Assembly (NCBI RefSeq): GCF_910592395.1
Contig: NC_088321.1
Coordinates: forward strand, 6,388,001 to 6,452,000
Direction: 5' to 3'
Source: Lineus longissimus
Taxonomy: Eukaryota > Nemertea > Pilidiophora > Heteronemertea > Lineidae
Length of the DNA stretch: 64,000 bases
The position numbers and the translations under genes were made by a program. This document shows positions 1-11,747 of the stretch, piece by piece. The notes under the pieces were generated by a model. The model saw nothing but the letters and a program-made list of their open reading frames with translations, did not search any database and was not told the DNA's origin. How positions within the stretch are numbered: the stretch's first letter is position 1; every line of letters starts with the position of its first letter.

Positions 1-796
1 CTTTCAGAGGGATGGCTTATACACAAGCGCCCCATAGCCGAGAAACATTATGTTATCTTGAATCAAGGTAGGGCTTTCATTTTTATAGTTCTGTCGGCTC
101 AGTATGATTTTGATTAAACAGTAATAATCATCTCTCCTTTGGGAAATGAAATAACATGCGACCCCATATTTCTCTTCCAGCGCCATGCAGATATAAACAG
201 CCCTTGCTGCCCGCCCGATTAAAAGGTAGGCCTATTTGTTTACTCACAAGGACACACAAAAATACTGTATCTACTAAACGAAAGACTTTTATTTGTTTTA
301 CAACTCATCATATCCTTTCTATTTAATTTTCCAGAATAACATCTGAACAAAATAGACAAGCGCTGAGGCTGATTATTTATACAATGCGACAAGGACACGC
401 TGTACTTAGTCAGTCTCATTACATCAATTCCTGATCATGTGAAGCAAAAAGCAAAGAGCACGTCGTTGGAACAAAAGCGTGTGATACATGATCGTAAGCG
501 ATATTCTCTGACAGCAAACTAACGTCAACCCTCGTTTTTCTCTTCCCATATGTTTTCTCATACACATACAGTATAGCCTCAATATATCATTCAACGTTTG
601 GAGCGTGATCGTGTACTACAACTGTTTCATTCACTGGTGTTTGTGACTTCAGGAATTCTAAAGGAATTTACATCTAAGACTGACTATTTGTAAGTACAGT
701 ATATATTCATTCATAAAAAGTATATACAACAACAACTGTATGACCGTGCAAGCGCTAGAAAAAACTTAAGTTTCTTCCATAACCCCATAAAGCTGA
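1..796. other. no recognisable gene
   Basis: AT-rich sequence without a convincing open frame or repeat on either strand. A 60-codon minus frame at its left edge has no recognisable motif. I see nothing else to annotate here. Confidence 0.4.
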
Positions 797-2960
797 ATGA
801 ATGATACAATAGTTAGTTCCATCAAACAGGTTATATTTCACTTTGACCTTATAGAGCCTTCATTTTTTGAAAAATACAAGTTTGAAATCTATCATTTTTC
901 CAAAATATATTTCCAAACAGTTAAAGAAAGTTATGTTACGCGACGTTTTACTGAAATTACACATTACTTTGCATCTGCGAAAAATATAGGCGCTTGGCTT
1001 GAAAGCGAAAATTTCAAGAAACCTTATGAACACATTTTGAACGAAATACACTATTGTTTGACACCACGGCCGCCAAGACGAAAGCTTCAATTCAAAGGGA
1101 GAATTGTTAATATTCAAGGTAATTTTCCAAGCAGTGCGTTAACTTCTTGTTTCAGACAATGCGACGTACAGTCACTGCTATATTTTATCGATTCGTTTTT
1201 TGCATCCGAGGCAGACCGGGGTGAACGACCGCTTGTTAAATTAGATTCGGGGGCAACGGAAAAGCCGTCCATGCGTGGTCTGAAATTCAGAGACGCAGGA
1301 GCTCATTTTATACCTCTCGATGTTCTTTTGTTTTTACTAAAATTGAGCTTTTTGCGGAGAAAACAAGAATTGTCTTCGAATTCTTGGAAGAAAATTTGGT
1401 TCATCATGAATTGAAATTGCCAACAGACGGGGTCTCTCGGATGATCACAGACAAATTCATTTGCTTTTGATGATAACAGAAACATCATGACAGAATTGAT
1501 TGAGGATATCATTGCAAAAATAGTCACGGCTGTAGAGCCATCAAAAGAAAAGTTCATAAGATTTACAAAATGCATTCGAAAAACGCTCAAACACTTTGAC
1601 TCGCCAGAACGTCCTTCATGGATGAAGCTGATTAAAATCATCATCGATACTCTGGGCGATTTTACCATTCAAATATCATGTTATCATTTTGGAGATTCGA
1701 TTAGGGGAGGGGTAAGTCCTTAGCAGAGGCCAGTTTAAATATTTCTATTGCCCCAAATGATGTTGTGAAAGTCATGAAAACTAGTTTAGAATGCAGCAGT
1801 GATGAGTATGATAGCGAGGAAGAGAGTGTGATTAAAGCAATTGATGATGGATTCAATAGAACTTCGAATCAGATTGAAAACATACTTTCTGAGAACAAAA
1901 AACGAAAGGCAGATAGTTGTTTTATTGATGATACAGGCAATGCCGTTGTGCACAAAAAAATGTGTTCTATTGAAAATGAAAACGAAGAACGCGGCGATGT
2001 TAGCTTGGAAGCCAATTTGAACTTGTCCAGTGACGGCGTGGAAACTGCTTCCGAAACCGAATCCGATGGAGTAGCAAGCTGGGGGGCCACGGGTGCACAT
2101 GCAGTCGAAAAATTATCCCTGTCGAGTGGGTCTCTTTTTCCGAAAGCGTATAATGTAGAACAGGATGTTATCACTTTACGTAACCAGCTAAACGAACAAC
2201 TTGCCTTCAACGATATAACCCCCCCCCCTTCAACAAGCTGGAGTTTCCGCTCATGAATGCTGTTCAGGCCATGAAAAAGCCTTCGTAAAAAAATATCTTC
2301 GTCCAATATTTGAGTCGAAAAAGAATAGATTAAAATATCCTCACATTATTGAAGATTTTGTAAACGTTTGTTCTGTCCACGAAAAACAAAAAGTCGCTTT
2401 GGAAAAGATAAAACCTTGGGCTGAAAAATGCGAAAAATACCACAAGGATTTTGTTTAACGAAAGGCCTCTGTAGACAAACTCATGGCGCGGGAAGAAAAA
2501 GCTGTCGAGACTTTTATTGCGGGCATGAAAAAAAATGAAGAAGACATGACAAAATTTACTGTTTCTTCGACCAAAAAACCACAGCTTTGCAAAATTGTGA
2601 GGGCTGTCTAATGCACTGTTTGCCTGTTTTGACAGAAGCTATCAAACCGTTTAGCGGAAAGCCATGTGGAAAAGGATGTGGGGGCAAGAAAAAACAATGA
2701 CTTTTAACGAAAACAGGGAAGAGAAGGGCTCCTTTAAAAACATCTTGCAAGAAGAGCTCCATTCATGTCATCTACGATCCGCGAGAATACTGTATTCCTT
2801 TGAGCGCGAAAAAACCGCACAGCACATACCAGAAAGAATGACACTAGCACTGTATGAATTTTACCTTTACAAAAAATATTTGGCAAAGAAATACGCAAAT
2901 AAAACAACCAAGCGCAGCTCAAAACAAACTAACTCTTCGATAAGAAAACCACATTTGTAA
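797..2960 (+). pseudogene. degenerate long coding region of unknown family
   Basis: A succession of open frames on the plus strand reads like one or two genes broken by frameshifts. The first 205 codons (797-1414) are open. A shift near 1330 moves the coding-like signal to another frame, where a leucine- and glutamate-rich helix is followed by a Lys/Asp-rich stretch. The 1765-2256 segment is acidic with a basic KKRKAD nuclear-localisation-like patch. A run of eight or more C at about 2221 coincides with another shift, after which a Lys/Glu-rich, probably coiled-coil segment continues to about 2590, and a tyrosine/lysine-rich end runs to 2960. The family is not recognised. The dUTPase relic just downstream makes a viral origin plausible, but that is inference from proximity only. 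Confidence 0.4.
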
Positions 2961-3090
2961 CAAAACAGTTTAAAAGATCACTTGCTGGAGCTGACACGCC
3001 TTTGAACAATTAAACGTCTCTTTTAATAGCCCCTTCTCGCTATCAAAAACAAACAACAGAAAGAGGATTTTTATTCTTTCTTTCAGAAAA

Positions 3091-3276
3091 ATGTCTCAGT
3101 GCATCATCTGTCAACTGCGGGAGGAGGGATTAAATACTCAGACTTTCTGCCCCTTTGATGTACTACGACAAAACGGGGTGATTTTAATTTATCTATTGCA
3201 ATATGACCATTTTGGTTACGAAGAATTCACAAAATTCAGACCACCGACAGGATATGTAGGGATCAAAATAACATGA
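3091..3276 (+). CDS. small cysteine-containing ORF, unknown
   Basis: A 61-codon open frame starts with a CIIC motif (C4, C7) and has a further cysteine at about residue 20. It ends 4 bases into the start of the dUTPase-like frame. No family is recognised. It may be the N-terminal exon or remnant of the following gene, or a chance frame. It is listed because it lies directly between two coding relics on the same strand. Confidence 0.25.
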   Translation: MSQCIICQLREEGLNTQTFCPFDVLRQNGVILIYLLQYDHFGYEEFTKFRPPTGYVGIKIT

Positions 3277-3681
3277 CTCTTCGTATCAAGTTCGCGCGAT
3301 ATTCCCCACGAGGGATCGAACCAATGTGGCCCTCGTCAAATGAAAGCACACTGGGGTTGTACGTGCGCGAGACGGTCTCTGTCGAACAGGGGGCGGTTTC
3401 ACACCCGTGCCCACAGACATTATTCTTTTTATTCCGGCTGGACATTTCGGTATGATCAGGGGGCGGCAGATTTAACCTATAGTCATAACATTTGTATTTC
3501 TCCCGCCGTCATTGAGGCGGATTTCGAAAAACCAGTGACAATATTAGTTCGAAACGAGGGGGCAAAATCATACATAGTAAAAAGAGGAGAATGTATCGCC
3601 CACTTACTTATCCTTCCGTGCGGTAACATGCATTTGACAGAAATTCCTGCTCCCAATGATGGGCGGTGCCGTAAATTTTAA
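3273..3681 (+). pseudogene. dUTPase-like pseudogene
   Basis: The translation follows the trimeric dUTPase fold (dUTP to dUMP plus pyrophosphate). An N-terminal beta segment ends in PRGIEP. A motif I-like region is followed by a motif II-like stretch. A motif III-like VIEADFEKPVTILVRN comes next, then a motif IV-like GECIAHLLILP. The homology changes frame near 3345-3460: the first part lies in the 3273 frame and the second in the 3340 frame, so the gene is broken. Motif I has lost its usual G-x-D-L-x-A spacing and motif II lacks the PRS signature, so activity is unlikely even apart from the shift. The host-type signature is weak and the context is mobile DNA, so a viral source is suspected but not shown. 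Confidence 0.65.
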
Positions 3682-3750
3682 AGGATCACTGCCGGGATCA
3701 CAGTTGCTGTTGTTGTATATATTTTTTGTAAAATAATTATATAACATATA

Positions 3751-4665
3751 CACTCATGGTCAAAAGTTTATGGACACCAGATTTTGCACATTTTCTCAAA
3801 AACCGATAATCCTTTTTTACCCAAATTTTCACCAATGGTGGAGAATCTTCTTGGCTATCGAATGATATCATAGTTAATATCAGGACTAATTGCATAACAA
3901 AGTTATTACATAATTTTGAGAGGCATCTATTTTTCACTTTTTGGTTGATGGATTTTTTTAAATCGAAGTATAAATCTTGCATCATACAGATAACAATGCT
4001 AAGACTTTCTGTGTAGAAAGTATTTGAAAATATCATTTACTTTTCATGATATATCACAATATCAAAATTTTGAGATTCTGAAAATTTTGAGATTTTTCTG
4101 ATTTTTCAATATATCCTAGTAGTACCAATGTCCCCTGAATGAATGGTGATTTTTTTCTGATTTTCAACTAAAGGAACATCTTGAAATTATAATATGAAAA
4201 TTTTCATACTACCAAGTATCCACCTTTCTCAGCAATATTAGTTGCTAGCTGTGCTAAATTGGTGCCAATCATTATTTGGGTATGACTTCTCAATGATACA
4301 GTTGCAAAAAACCCAAAAATATCAAATTATCAAAATTTAAAAATATAAAAATTTTGATATTTCGATATATCTCAAAACCGAAATGAGATTTATCCAATTT
4401 TTTTTCACAGAAAGTCTTAGCAATGTGCAAGATATAATGTAGGGTAAATTTGGTTTTGAAAAATTGATTAACAAAAAAGTAAAAAAGATGCCTCTCAAAA
4501 GTATGTAATAACTTTGTTATGTAAAATTGGTCCTGATATCAACTATCACGTCATTCGATAGCCAAGAAGATTATCCATTATTGGTGAAAATTTGGGTTCA
4601 ATAGGATTAGCCGTTTTTGAGAAAATGTGCAAAAACTGGTGTCCATAAACTTTTGACCATGATTG
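3751..4665. mobile_element. Tc1/mariner-type non-autonomous foldback element, copy 1
   Basis: A 915-bp element is flanked by TA on both sides (3749-3750 and 4666-4667). The ends are inverted: CACTCATGGTCAAAAGTTT at the left, and the complement of CAATCATGGTCAAAAGTTT at the right. Inverted similarity continues inward for roughly 180 bp or more, through the motif ATGGACACCAG and the segment CTATCGAATGA. The centre is AT-rich and carries no transposase. A second copy lies at 46642-47545. The TA target duplication and CA start fit the Tc1/mariner superfamily. Confidence 0.8.
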
Positions 4666-6148
4666 TACTTTGAACATGAATACTAGTATATGAGTGAAAA
4701 GTAATCGCTCCTGTTGTCTGTCTATTAGAAAGGTTCATTCTCTTGTTTGTATCATGTAGCAGAGAAAGGCAAGAGAGCAGTTGCCCAATGTCTTCGCTCA
4801 TTAGAGATTTTTTTGTGAGCTGTCGAATCGTTTATTCTTTAAGATCTTTGACCCAAAGATATCCCCGATCTTGAGGAGTTCACGTCAATTGAATGAGTAC
4901 ACTATTATGCATGCAAGCGTTTTATGAATGTTTCAACAAAGGCCCATAATACTGCGGCTTTGGGAGATTGCGGCCGGCGTAAGTATTTTCCTATTGCAAG
5001 GCCAAGATTCAGAAATACTGGTTATGATTGATACAAGATTTATATGTCTTGTATTTGCATTTGTACGACCAACCGTTCTATCATTATTCATCAATATCAT
5101 GTCTACAAAACGATATGAAATTTTGTGAAATTTATCGGCCACGTATCTGCAAAAAGTAAAAGAGCAGAGGCGTTAGTGTATGTGTATTACTATGTACATA
5201 AGTATCATCGTGTCTTCCTATTGTATTACCACGCTGTATATGTTTATATTTTCATGCTGCTAAAAATGTGGCCTAAAAATCAGTTGAAATAAATTGAATT
5301 GAATTGTATTGATAGACAAACCACAAGGGTGCCGCTAAGTGAAGACACGTTTTGAAATTAAGAAAGTGTTCGCTGCGAAAATTCTCTTTTTCTCAGTTGT
5401 TTATAAGATCATGTCAGAGATTGCCACTAAGAGTTCCCACTCCATAGAAGGAGCAACGAAATAAAAAGGGAAAACGAACATGCATGATGCGCTTCAATGT
5501 GTCATGTTCAATATTGCTCTGTCCCTATTTCTCTTCTAGATTTGAAAATGTGTACTTGGAAATTAGAAATAAAAGTGTTTTTCCATATCACAAATACGTC
5601 GTATATGAGTTGTTCTTTCTTCATGTGCATGTCAAAATATCCACCCTTTCATCAGGAAAAGGATGGCGCCAGAGAGTTGTCCTGTCCTCCTCTTCCCGCG
5701 CTATACAAACCCGGCCACCATGCGAGACGAAGAGGACAGACCTCGTTGCTTTGGAGCTAAACGGACATTGAGGAAACGGGGCCCCTAAAATGTGGCGACG
5801 AGTCGAGGCATTTTTCGTCATAATTTTAGCAAGGATGAGCAGTCTCTATGCATAGTCAATGACAAGGATTGCCTAGACACTGGTAACATCCCAGTTATAG
5901 CAACAGAATGCTTCAGTAGGCTATTTGCCCCGAACATACTTCCCCGATGGTGGAGACCCTGATTGATCCACACTCTTCGCTCCGCTCGGCTTGTGACAGC
6001 AGCCCGTAAAACCTCAGGAGGAGCGCGAATAAGAGTGCACATTAATCAGTGTTCGTTGCGGCATCGGGCTGCTTGTACTCTGCTACGCGACGACCTTGGT
6101 CTTTGGGCCTCAGACTTTGGGCGTTGAAAGGGACATTATGCCTACTAC
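4666..6148. other. intergenic stretch, no supported gene
   Basis: Only short frames without recognisable motifs are present. Around 5270-5310 there is an AATAAATTGAATTGAATTG-like AT tract. The 5650-5760 segment is GC-richer and has overlapping frames on both strands, none resembling a known family. Confidence 0.35.
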
Positions 6149-6872
6149 TTACATATGCTGAGATTTTTTCAATATTATAGTTACACTACTGACAGGGTAT
6201 CCACTATCCACAAGTAAAATTACTTCACCATCCCGACGCGTCATGATATCTGAAAGTCCACTCTCTCTTAGAATAACTGAATCGTGCGTACCTCCCGGCC
6301 ATTTGACAACGACATTTATGAATAGATTTTGTGCGTCCTTCACAACCCGAGTGTTTATCGAATGGTACTTCTTTCGATTGATATAAGGGCATTCATTCTG
6401 CGATGGACCTAAAATCCACACGTTCGTTCCATCCACAATGCCCACATCACCGGCGTGAAATTCATCAACAATGTTGGGAATTTCATCCTGCTCTGAAAAC
6501 TTTACGACCCTTGGAAGCAGAGGCAAAAGCTCATGGGTTACGATCATAAATAACCCTACACATCGTAGGTTGTTAAATGTGCAACGAGTCCGCAGTACGT
6601 ATCTGAAAGGACCATGTACCAAAAAAGTGTAACGCAGCATGAACTTTCAGTTCCCTCGGTAGGGCATGGTTCCTCAGTGTTTTTGGATCGAGGTCATCCC
6701 CCACGACACCAATTAGTTCCAAAACCGTTTGACGGTCGAGTCTATAAATTTGGTAAAATTCTAGATCTTTGTATGTGTGCAGTGGATGTAGGCGGTCCCG
6801 GAAAACTCGTTCACTTCGGATAGCACGCCGTCTCACAACTTGTTCTTGCACAGCAAGCATCAATTCGGCCAT
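6149..6872 (-). pseudogene. Harbinger (HARBI1-like) transposase relic
   Basis: The minus-strand frames 6872-6573 and 6640-6149 together resemble a PIF/Harbinger DDE nuclease. The first contains the N-terminal helical region with the pattern L-H-F-F-G-T-W-S-F-Q. The second has the catalytic-region patterns VGIVDGTNVWI (first acidic residue in DGT), NRKKYHSINTRVV, KWPGGTHDS and LLVDSGYP (second acidic residue). The two parts are in different frames and join near 6600-6640. The usual SQ-S-V-x-R segment is damaged there, and the third acidic residue is not present before the stop, so the gene is a dead 3'-truncated copy. Sequence at about 7060-7090 ends in a GGCCC-type inverted terminus typical of this superfamily. 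Confidence 0.8.
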
Positions 6873-7427
6873 ACTGCTTCAATGTATCTAGAGGAATGCC
6901 CAGAAAGTCTGTAAATTACCAACAGGCTTATACTAAGGACTACCCAATGGGTGTCTCAAATACAAGCGCCAATTTGCGCATGATACATGAGGTAAGTAAC
7001 ATATAGAATTCGACTTAAGCATGATACTTGAGTTAGGTAGGAACCTAAGTATCATACTTTGACTTAAGTATGTTTATGAATACCGGCCCAGGGCCCGTAT
7101 TTATCAAGCAGCTTAAGTTAGGTATGCCTAAGCTCTAAGTACTGTTGTAGAGCCCAGCTCTAATAAGAAGCGATCATAGGCCTTAATCATTATAACACCG
7201 AAACCTGCATTTTGACTCGTATAAGGTTTGATAATGTAGACTTTGAATATCGAATGAAATTGTTTATCAGGTTGGCCTGGGCGATTTGCAATATTGCCAT
7301 GTAAGAAAGGCAGTATGGAGAGTGATAGCTAGGCGAACGGATCGGAATTCCGTCTTTGAGGCCTAGTGTACCGACTCAATTTCCGATTCGTCCATCAACA
7401 GATTTTTAAAAGGATTACTTTAAATTA
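6873..7427. repeat. Harbinger-like flanking repeats
   Basis: No gene is present. Sequences around 7000-7150 contain repeated CTTAAG/AAGTAT motifs and a head-to-head pair TGAATACCGGCCC / GGGCCCGTATTTATCAAGC near 7078-7107. This looks like the abutting ends of two Harbinger-type elements or MITEs. The exact limits and target duplications cannot be set by eye. Confidence 0.4.
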
Positions 7428-8095
7428 ATGAACAATGCATTCTATGTAATAACATTTGAGAATATAAGAAAGAGAGTAGACGTCGCTCTTGTAACCGATT
7501 AAATGGATTAAATCGAATTATCAAAGTTATTAATGTATAAATTTTACTATGAAACTCTTCAACCCTACTTTGGTGAAAAAAACATAGAGCTACTTTATCA
7601 AGATACTGATAGTTCTGTGTTAAAAATAAAAACAGATGATTTAACAAAGGATTTAGAGGAGTTAAAAGATCATTTGATTTCAGCAATTATTCAAAGCAGC
7701 ATTCATTATATGATACAAGTAAAAAGAAAGTACCAGGGTATTTTAAAGATGAATTAGCCGGGAAAGAAATGACAGAATTTATAGCATTAAGAAGTTAAAT
7801 GTATGCACACAAAACGTCATCAACTGAAGATAAAAGACTTAAAGGAATAGGCAAGTCTGTAGTTCAGAAACAGATAACATTCGCCAATTATCTTGATTAA
7901 GTAGAAAACAATAAGAGGTTCTATCATAAGATGCGTTCTCTTAGATAAAAAAACCCATTAAATGTATGTAGAAGAAATTGAAAAGAAAAGATTATGCTCC
8001 TTTGATGACAAAAGGTGTATATAAACGATGATGGGATAACCATATTACCTTTCGGAGCTTATTACGAAGCGTTTATTGATTATAGTGATCAAAAT
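7428..8095 (+). pseudogene. DNA polymerase B relic (Polinton block A)
   Basis: Fragments match the C-terminal half of the protein-primed family B polymerase of Polintons. The first (from 7428) has an N-N-A-F-Y-x-x-T-x-E-N-I-R pattern, equivalent to the motif B region. The second (7533-7757) has LLYQDTDSSVLKI, which is the catalytic YxDTDS motif C. From 7757 to about 8090 come an FIALRS-like patch, a GIGKSVVQK-like patch, NNKRFYHKM and a final DDGITILPFG end. At least four stops, plus an apparent internal deletion between the first and second fragments, show that it is dead. It lies directly upstream of, and co-oriented with, the minor-capsid-like relic at 8214. No N-terminal exonuclease part is visible to the left. 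Confidence 0.75.
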
Positions 8096-8213
8096 TCTGT
8101 TTAAGCGCAAGATCCAAATTACTTGCTAGAGGATGGGATAACAACGTTACCATTCGGGATGTAGATTAGAGTTAAAAGTAGTTTTAAATGCCTTAAATAC
8201 AGATAAAATACAA

Positions 8214-8993
8214 TGGACTGCATAATATATGAACGTAAATGTGAGGAAGCATCTTTTGAGTACTACTTATCAAGGGAATTAAACATAAAATTCATTACTT
8301 TAAAGACAATAACCTTTTACAAATCTTGGTGGACACATTATCTATTTCCATTTTCGGAAGAAATTATTTTTTTCTGTGCTTATTAAAAAGGCTCGTAAAC
8401 ACGGTCAAATTAAAATAGGAAATTATTTTACTTTAAGTGAGTTTTGCAGTGCATTGCAATACTGGATAAGTGAAGATAATTTTGGTCCAGAACTTGATCA
8501 TGTTAAAGTACATTGTGATAAAAACAATTACATAATAATTGAACTTACAGAGAACAAAGCATTTTTATTAAAAGATGAATTTAATAATTGGTTGGGATTT
8601 AATCAAACAAAATTTAATGAGAAAGGAACATACTACTCTATCAGACCTGTTCTTTTTCATCTAACAAAACTTGTTTTAAGATCAAATCTGGTTGATACTA
8701 GTAAAACACTCTTAAATAATAAACCTTCAGATATTTTTTGTATCATACCTGTAGAGGATGGTGATCAGATTAAACTTCAAAGGTATGAACTTAACTGTAC
8801 TAAAGAAGTCAACAAATGTACTAATTATATCAAGTTTGAAATAACTAATAAAATGGATGATGATGACGGTCAAATCATTAATTTCGTAGGAATGCCTATT
8901 GTTCATGAATTCTTAATAGAGTTAAATCCTTGTATTAACGTAAGTGATAATGAGATAATAACGGGTGAGGAAATCATTCCATTAAAGGAATAG
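8214..8993 (+). pseudogene. minor-capsid (penton-like) protein relic, block A
   Basis: The frame starting at 8214 gives an N-terminal beta-rich part (ITLKTITFYKSW pattern). After a frameshift around 8360-8376 in a T-run, a 205-codon open frame continues to 8993. The second part has the order: GNYFTLSEFCSAL helix, LGF turn, KPSDIFCIIPVEDGDQI and a final GQIINFVGMPIVHEFLIEL. The same order recurs in the N-terminal relic at 51473-51853 and the C-terminal relic at 27136-27444. I infer that this family is the single-jelly-roll-like minor capsid protein of these elements; the fold is not demonstrated. It is almost complete apart from the shift, which is unusual among the block A genes. Confidence 0.6.
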
Positions 8994-10239
8994 AGGGTTT
9001 AACAAAAGTACTATTACTATTACTAGAACTTTTATCTTGTTTATTTGTTTCATTAATAATAACTACAGGTTTCTTATTAGTTTTCTTAACAAAAGGACTG
9101 AAGTAAATTAAACTAACAAAAAATTACTACAACTACACCTACATAGAGGTAGGTTGCATGAGATAATGAACTTCTAGTAGATGTTTCTTCATTTCTAGTA
9201 GCCTCTAGGACAATTCCTCCCCAGACAATTCCCCCCCCCCCCCCGGTCAATTGCCCCCCCCCCCCCCCGACAATTGCCCCCTAGGCAATTATCCCCCAGT
9301 AAAATTGCCCCCAGTAAAATTGCCCCCCCCCCCCCCGGTGTTTCCTCAGTTGTTCGAGTCCGGTTCCAAATATTGGCAACAAGAGCCTACGCCTGACACT
9401 TTGCGGCGTTTCCAGCATGCGTATGATCATTGGTTCTTCCTACAAAACGTTCACCTTGGAGCTATACCTTTCCTTTGCAAAGGTGCTTCCTCCTCAATTA
9501 CCACTCCCATGACTCCCTCCCTCCTGCCAAGGACTTCTGCTTAACGCATGAAAATACATCTAGGAGTAACTTTCGACCACCCCTTTCAGTCATAGTGAAC
9601 TCCATTTTTCGAAATGGCTGATTAACTGTCTATGGCTATTACTGCTGGGATCTTGAAACAATGAATGATGGATTCTGTGAAACTCAAAGATTCCTGGAAT
9701 CACTGTGGAGAAACTGATTTTTCACCACCATGATCTCATGACATTTTTCTAAGGCAACGAGGGCAATTTTTACTGGGCGGGGGCAATTTTACAGCAGGCA
9801 ATTTCACAGGGGGGGGGGGGGCAATTTTACCGGGGGAAATTCCACCGGGGGCAATTTGACTGGGGGGCAATTTGACTGGGGGGCAATTTGACTGGGGGGC
9901 AATTTGACTGGGGGGCAATTTGACTGGGAGGCAATTCGACTGAGGGGTAATTGCCTAGGGGGGAGTTGTCGGGGGGGGGGGGGGGAATTGTCCTGATCCC
10001 TTGCTAGTAATATTATTTACCTCTTCTTCAGGTTTAGGTTCAGGTTCAGGTTCAGGTTCTGGTTTAGGTTTAGGTTATTTGAATGTAGTCTTTTCTTTTT
10101 TATTTCTTTTAAATTCCTGATACCTTTTACCCAACTCTCTAAGACCATGCTAATTGTTTATAAGTTCGAACCTTCTAAGTTAATATCGGTTTAGTAACAT
10201 CTGTATTACTTGTAACTTTATTTATGTTATCACTCTCCA
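8972..10239 (-). pseudogene. stalked membrane protein gene, block A, interrupted
   Basis: On the minus strand an ATG at 10239 (context CATAAATG) opens a short N-terminal part with several stops and shifts. It is followed at about 10070-10010 by a Lys-Pro/Glu-Pro repeat stalk (KPKPEPEPEPEPKPEEE). A G-rich foldback element (9208-9993) interrupts the gene. Beyond it the frame resumes with a serine/threonine-rich segment, a hydrophobic TYLYVGVVVVIFF-like membrane segment and a basic tail ending near 8972, overlapping the convergent gene's end. The stalk plus C-terminal membrane segment resembles the architecture of the tail-anchored proteins at 45650 and 63926, but sequence homology is not evident. 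Confidence 0.45.
9208..9993. mobile_element. G/C-tract foldback element
   Basis: The segment begins GGACAATTCC and ends GGAATTGTCC. The left arm is made of runs of 10-15 C separated by CAATT-type spacers (9208-9345). The right arm is the inverted counterpart with runs of 10-15 G (9750-9993). It includes about five tandem copies of a 17-bp GGGGGGCAATTTGACTG unit at about 9846-9932. The 400-bp centre is ordinary unique sequence with no transposase. It splits the block A stalked-protein gene. No target duplication is obvious. Confidence 0.65.
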
Positions 10240-10254
10240 TTTATGTTACTGAAA

Positions 10255-10995
10255 TTATTTTACTCAATGTCATCATCATTAATCTTTAGACTTTCATGTT
10301 CCTTTGGACTTTCATGTTCTAATGATTCACCATGACAGTGTCCTAATATAATGAGGGAAGTTGAAGCAAGGGCAGTTAGTGCTCCCATCCGCAGCCTTAC
10401 CCATCCTAACCATTTGTCCAACTCATTCGTTACTAAATAATCGTTTCTAAGATCATTGTAAAGTTTTCCTCATCATCAACAGGTAAGAACAACTTTGTTA
10501 ATTTAGTGTAAGCCTTAAGTACTGTCTTACCTAAAGAATCGTTAAGTCTAGCATACATCTTTGTATGGTATTTAATGATTTCCTTCACTGGCATAACATC
10601 AAAGTCAATGTTAGTTGTTTGTTAAGGAAATCCTGACTTTTACCTGTTGCAACTAAAACCTCAAGGTCTTGTTTGGCTTTAAGGCCATTTTCAGTCTAGT
10701 AGTTGGAATTTAGTTGAGGACTAGTTGAACCTAGTTGAGGACTAGTTGAACCTACTTGACAACTAGAATTAACTAGACCTTGAATAAAATTAACTACACC
10801 TTGACTACCAGTGTTAACTACTTGACTACCAGTGTTAACTAGAACTTGAGTAGTTAAATACTTGTTAGAACCATGTTGAGAGCTAGTTGTTTTTTGTTGC
10901 CCTAGTTGAGTACTGGTTTGTCCTAGTTGGTAACTAAGATGTTGACTAAGAACACCGATCTGTTTCATCTGTTGCTCAATAACAGTTGACTCCAT
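10255..10995 (-). pseudogene. uncharacterised membrane protein (MESTVIE family), block A
   Basis: The minus frame starts at 10995 in an AATAAATG context. Its first 99 codons are rich in Gln, Ser, Thr and Gly with the repeat themes GSQGVVN and TSPQLGS. After shifts near 10690 and 10610, a helical region (KQDLEVLVATGKSQDFL, then MPVKEIIKYHTKMYARLND) follows. A hydrophobic C-terminal segment (GALTALASTSLIILG) ends in an acidic tail. A second copy of the first 55 codons is at 39797-39964. The function is unknown. Conservation between two element copies argues that it is a genuine element gene. Confidence 0.55.
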
Positions 10996-11042
10996 TTATT
11001 TGTAGAGAAAATTAATATAACTTATTATTATTATTATTTTAT

Positions 11043-11560
11043 TTTTTTTCCCCTATGCAGTAATTAGTAGTTTTTTAAAAACCTTCTTTCCCATGCAGTT
11101 TTTTAACAACATTTTTTCCCAATCAGTAATTATCTTTCTATTTGTTCTTTCAGAAAAGAGACACCAGTAGAAACCGTCAATAAAATCAATAAATTTCTTT
11201 CCAAATTCTATAATATGTATATATTTTATCTTTTTATCTTTTCAGAAAAATGCCGCTTTGGGCAGCCGGTCTATAACCGGCCGTGACCCCATTCTCCAAA
11301 CTCCCTTAACAATAATATTAACATCTTCAGGACCTCGACAGTGTGAAACCTTTTTCACTTGCACACTTTCCATAATGGCTTCTTGCCATGCCCCCATCAG
11401 AACCTTTCTGATTCAGCACTCTTCCATTTTCTAACATACTAACTCACCTATATAATACCGGAAATGATGAATAGTACGAACCAACTAAATTGGCTCTATC
11501 TTCCCCGTACTATCCTGATCCAATACCTATTATTATTATTATTATTATTATTATTCGTTG
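11043..11560 (+). mobile_element. 5'-truncated LINE copy (3' UTR only)
   Basis: This 0.5-kb segment is nearly identical to 18824-19339, the 3' untranslated region directly after the Tx1-like LINE ORF2. Both start in a T/C tract followed by GCAGTAATTAGTAG, share the CCGGTCTATAACCGGCC palindrome (11267-11283 here) and end in a (TTA)n tract. It is best read as a truncated earlier insertion whose (TTA)n tail later received the full-length element. Confidence 0.7.
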
Positions 11561-11747
11561 AAGAGGACGGACGTGTTTCTTCAAAGCTACCGATTTTTTC
11601 TCGTTTTATTGGTACTATTTGATTTGCTTTCATATATATTTGCTCGTATTTGTTTTTGTAAGAACATACAGTGAAGGTTCACTGGTGTTTGTGATTAATT
11701 TTTGCTTTTGTTGTCGGGTTTGTGGAGTTTTTATTGCATTTTTCGAA

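Noticed and set aside
5484-5821. overlapping frames of 60-95 codons on both strands
   Set aside because: No motif and no preferred strand; typical chance frames in a GC-richer patch.
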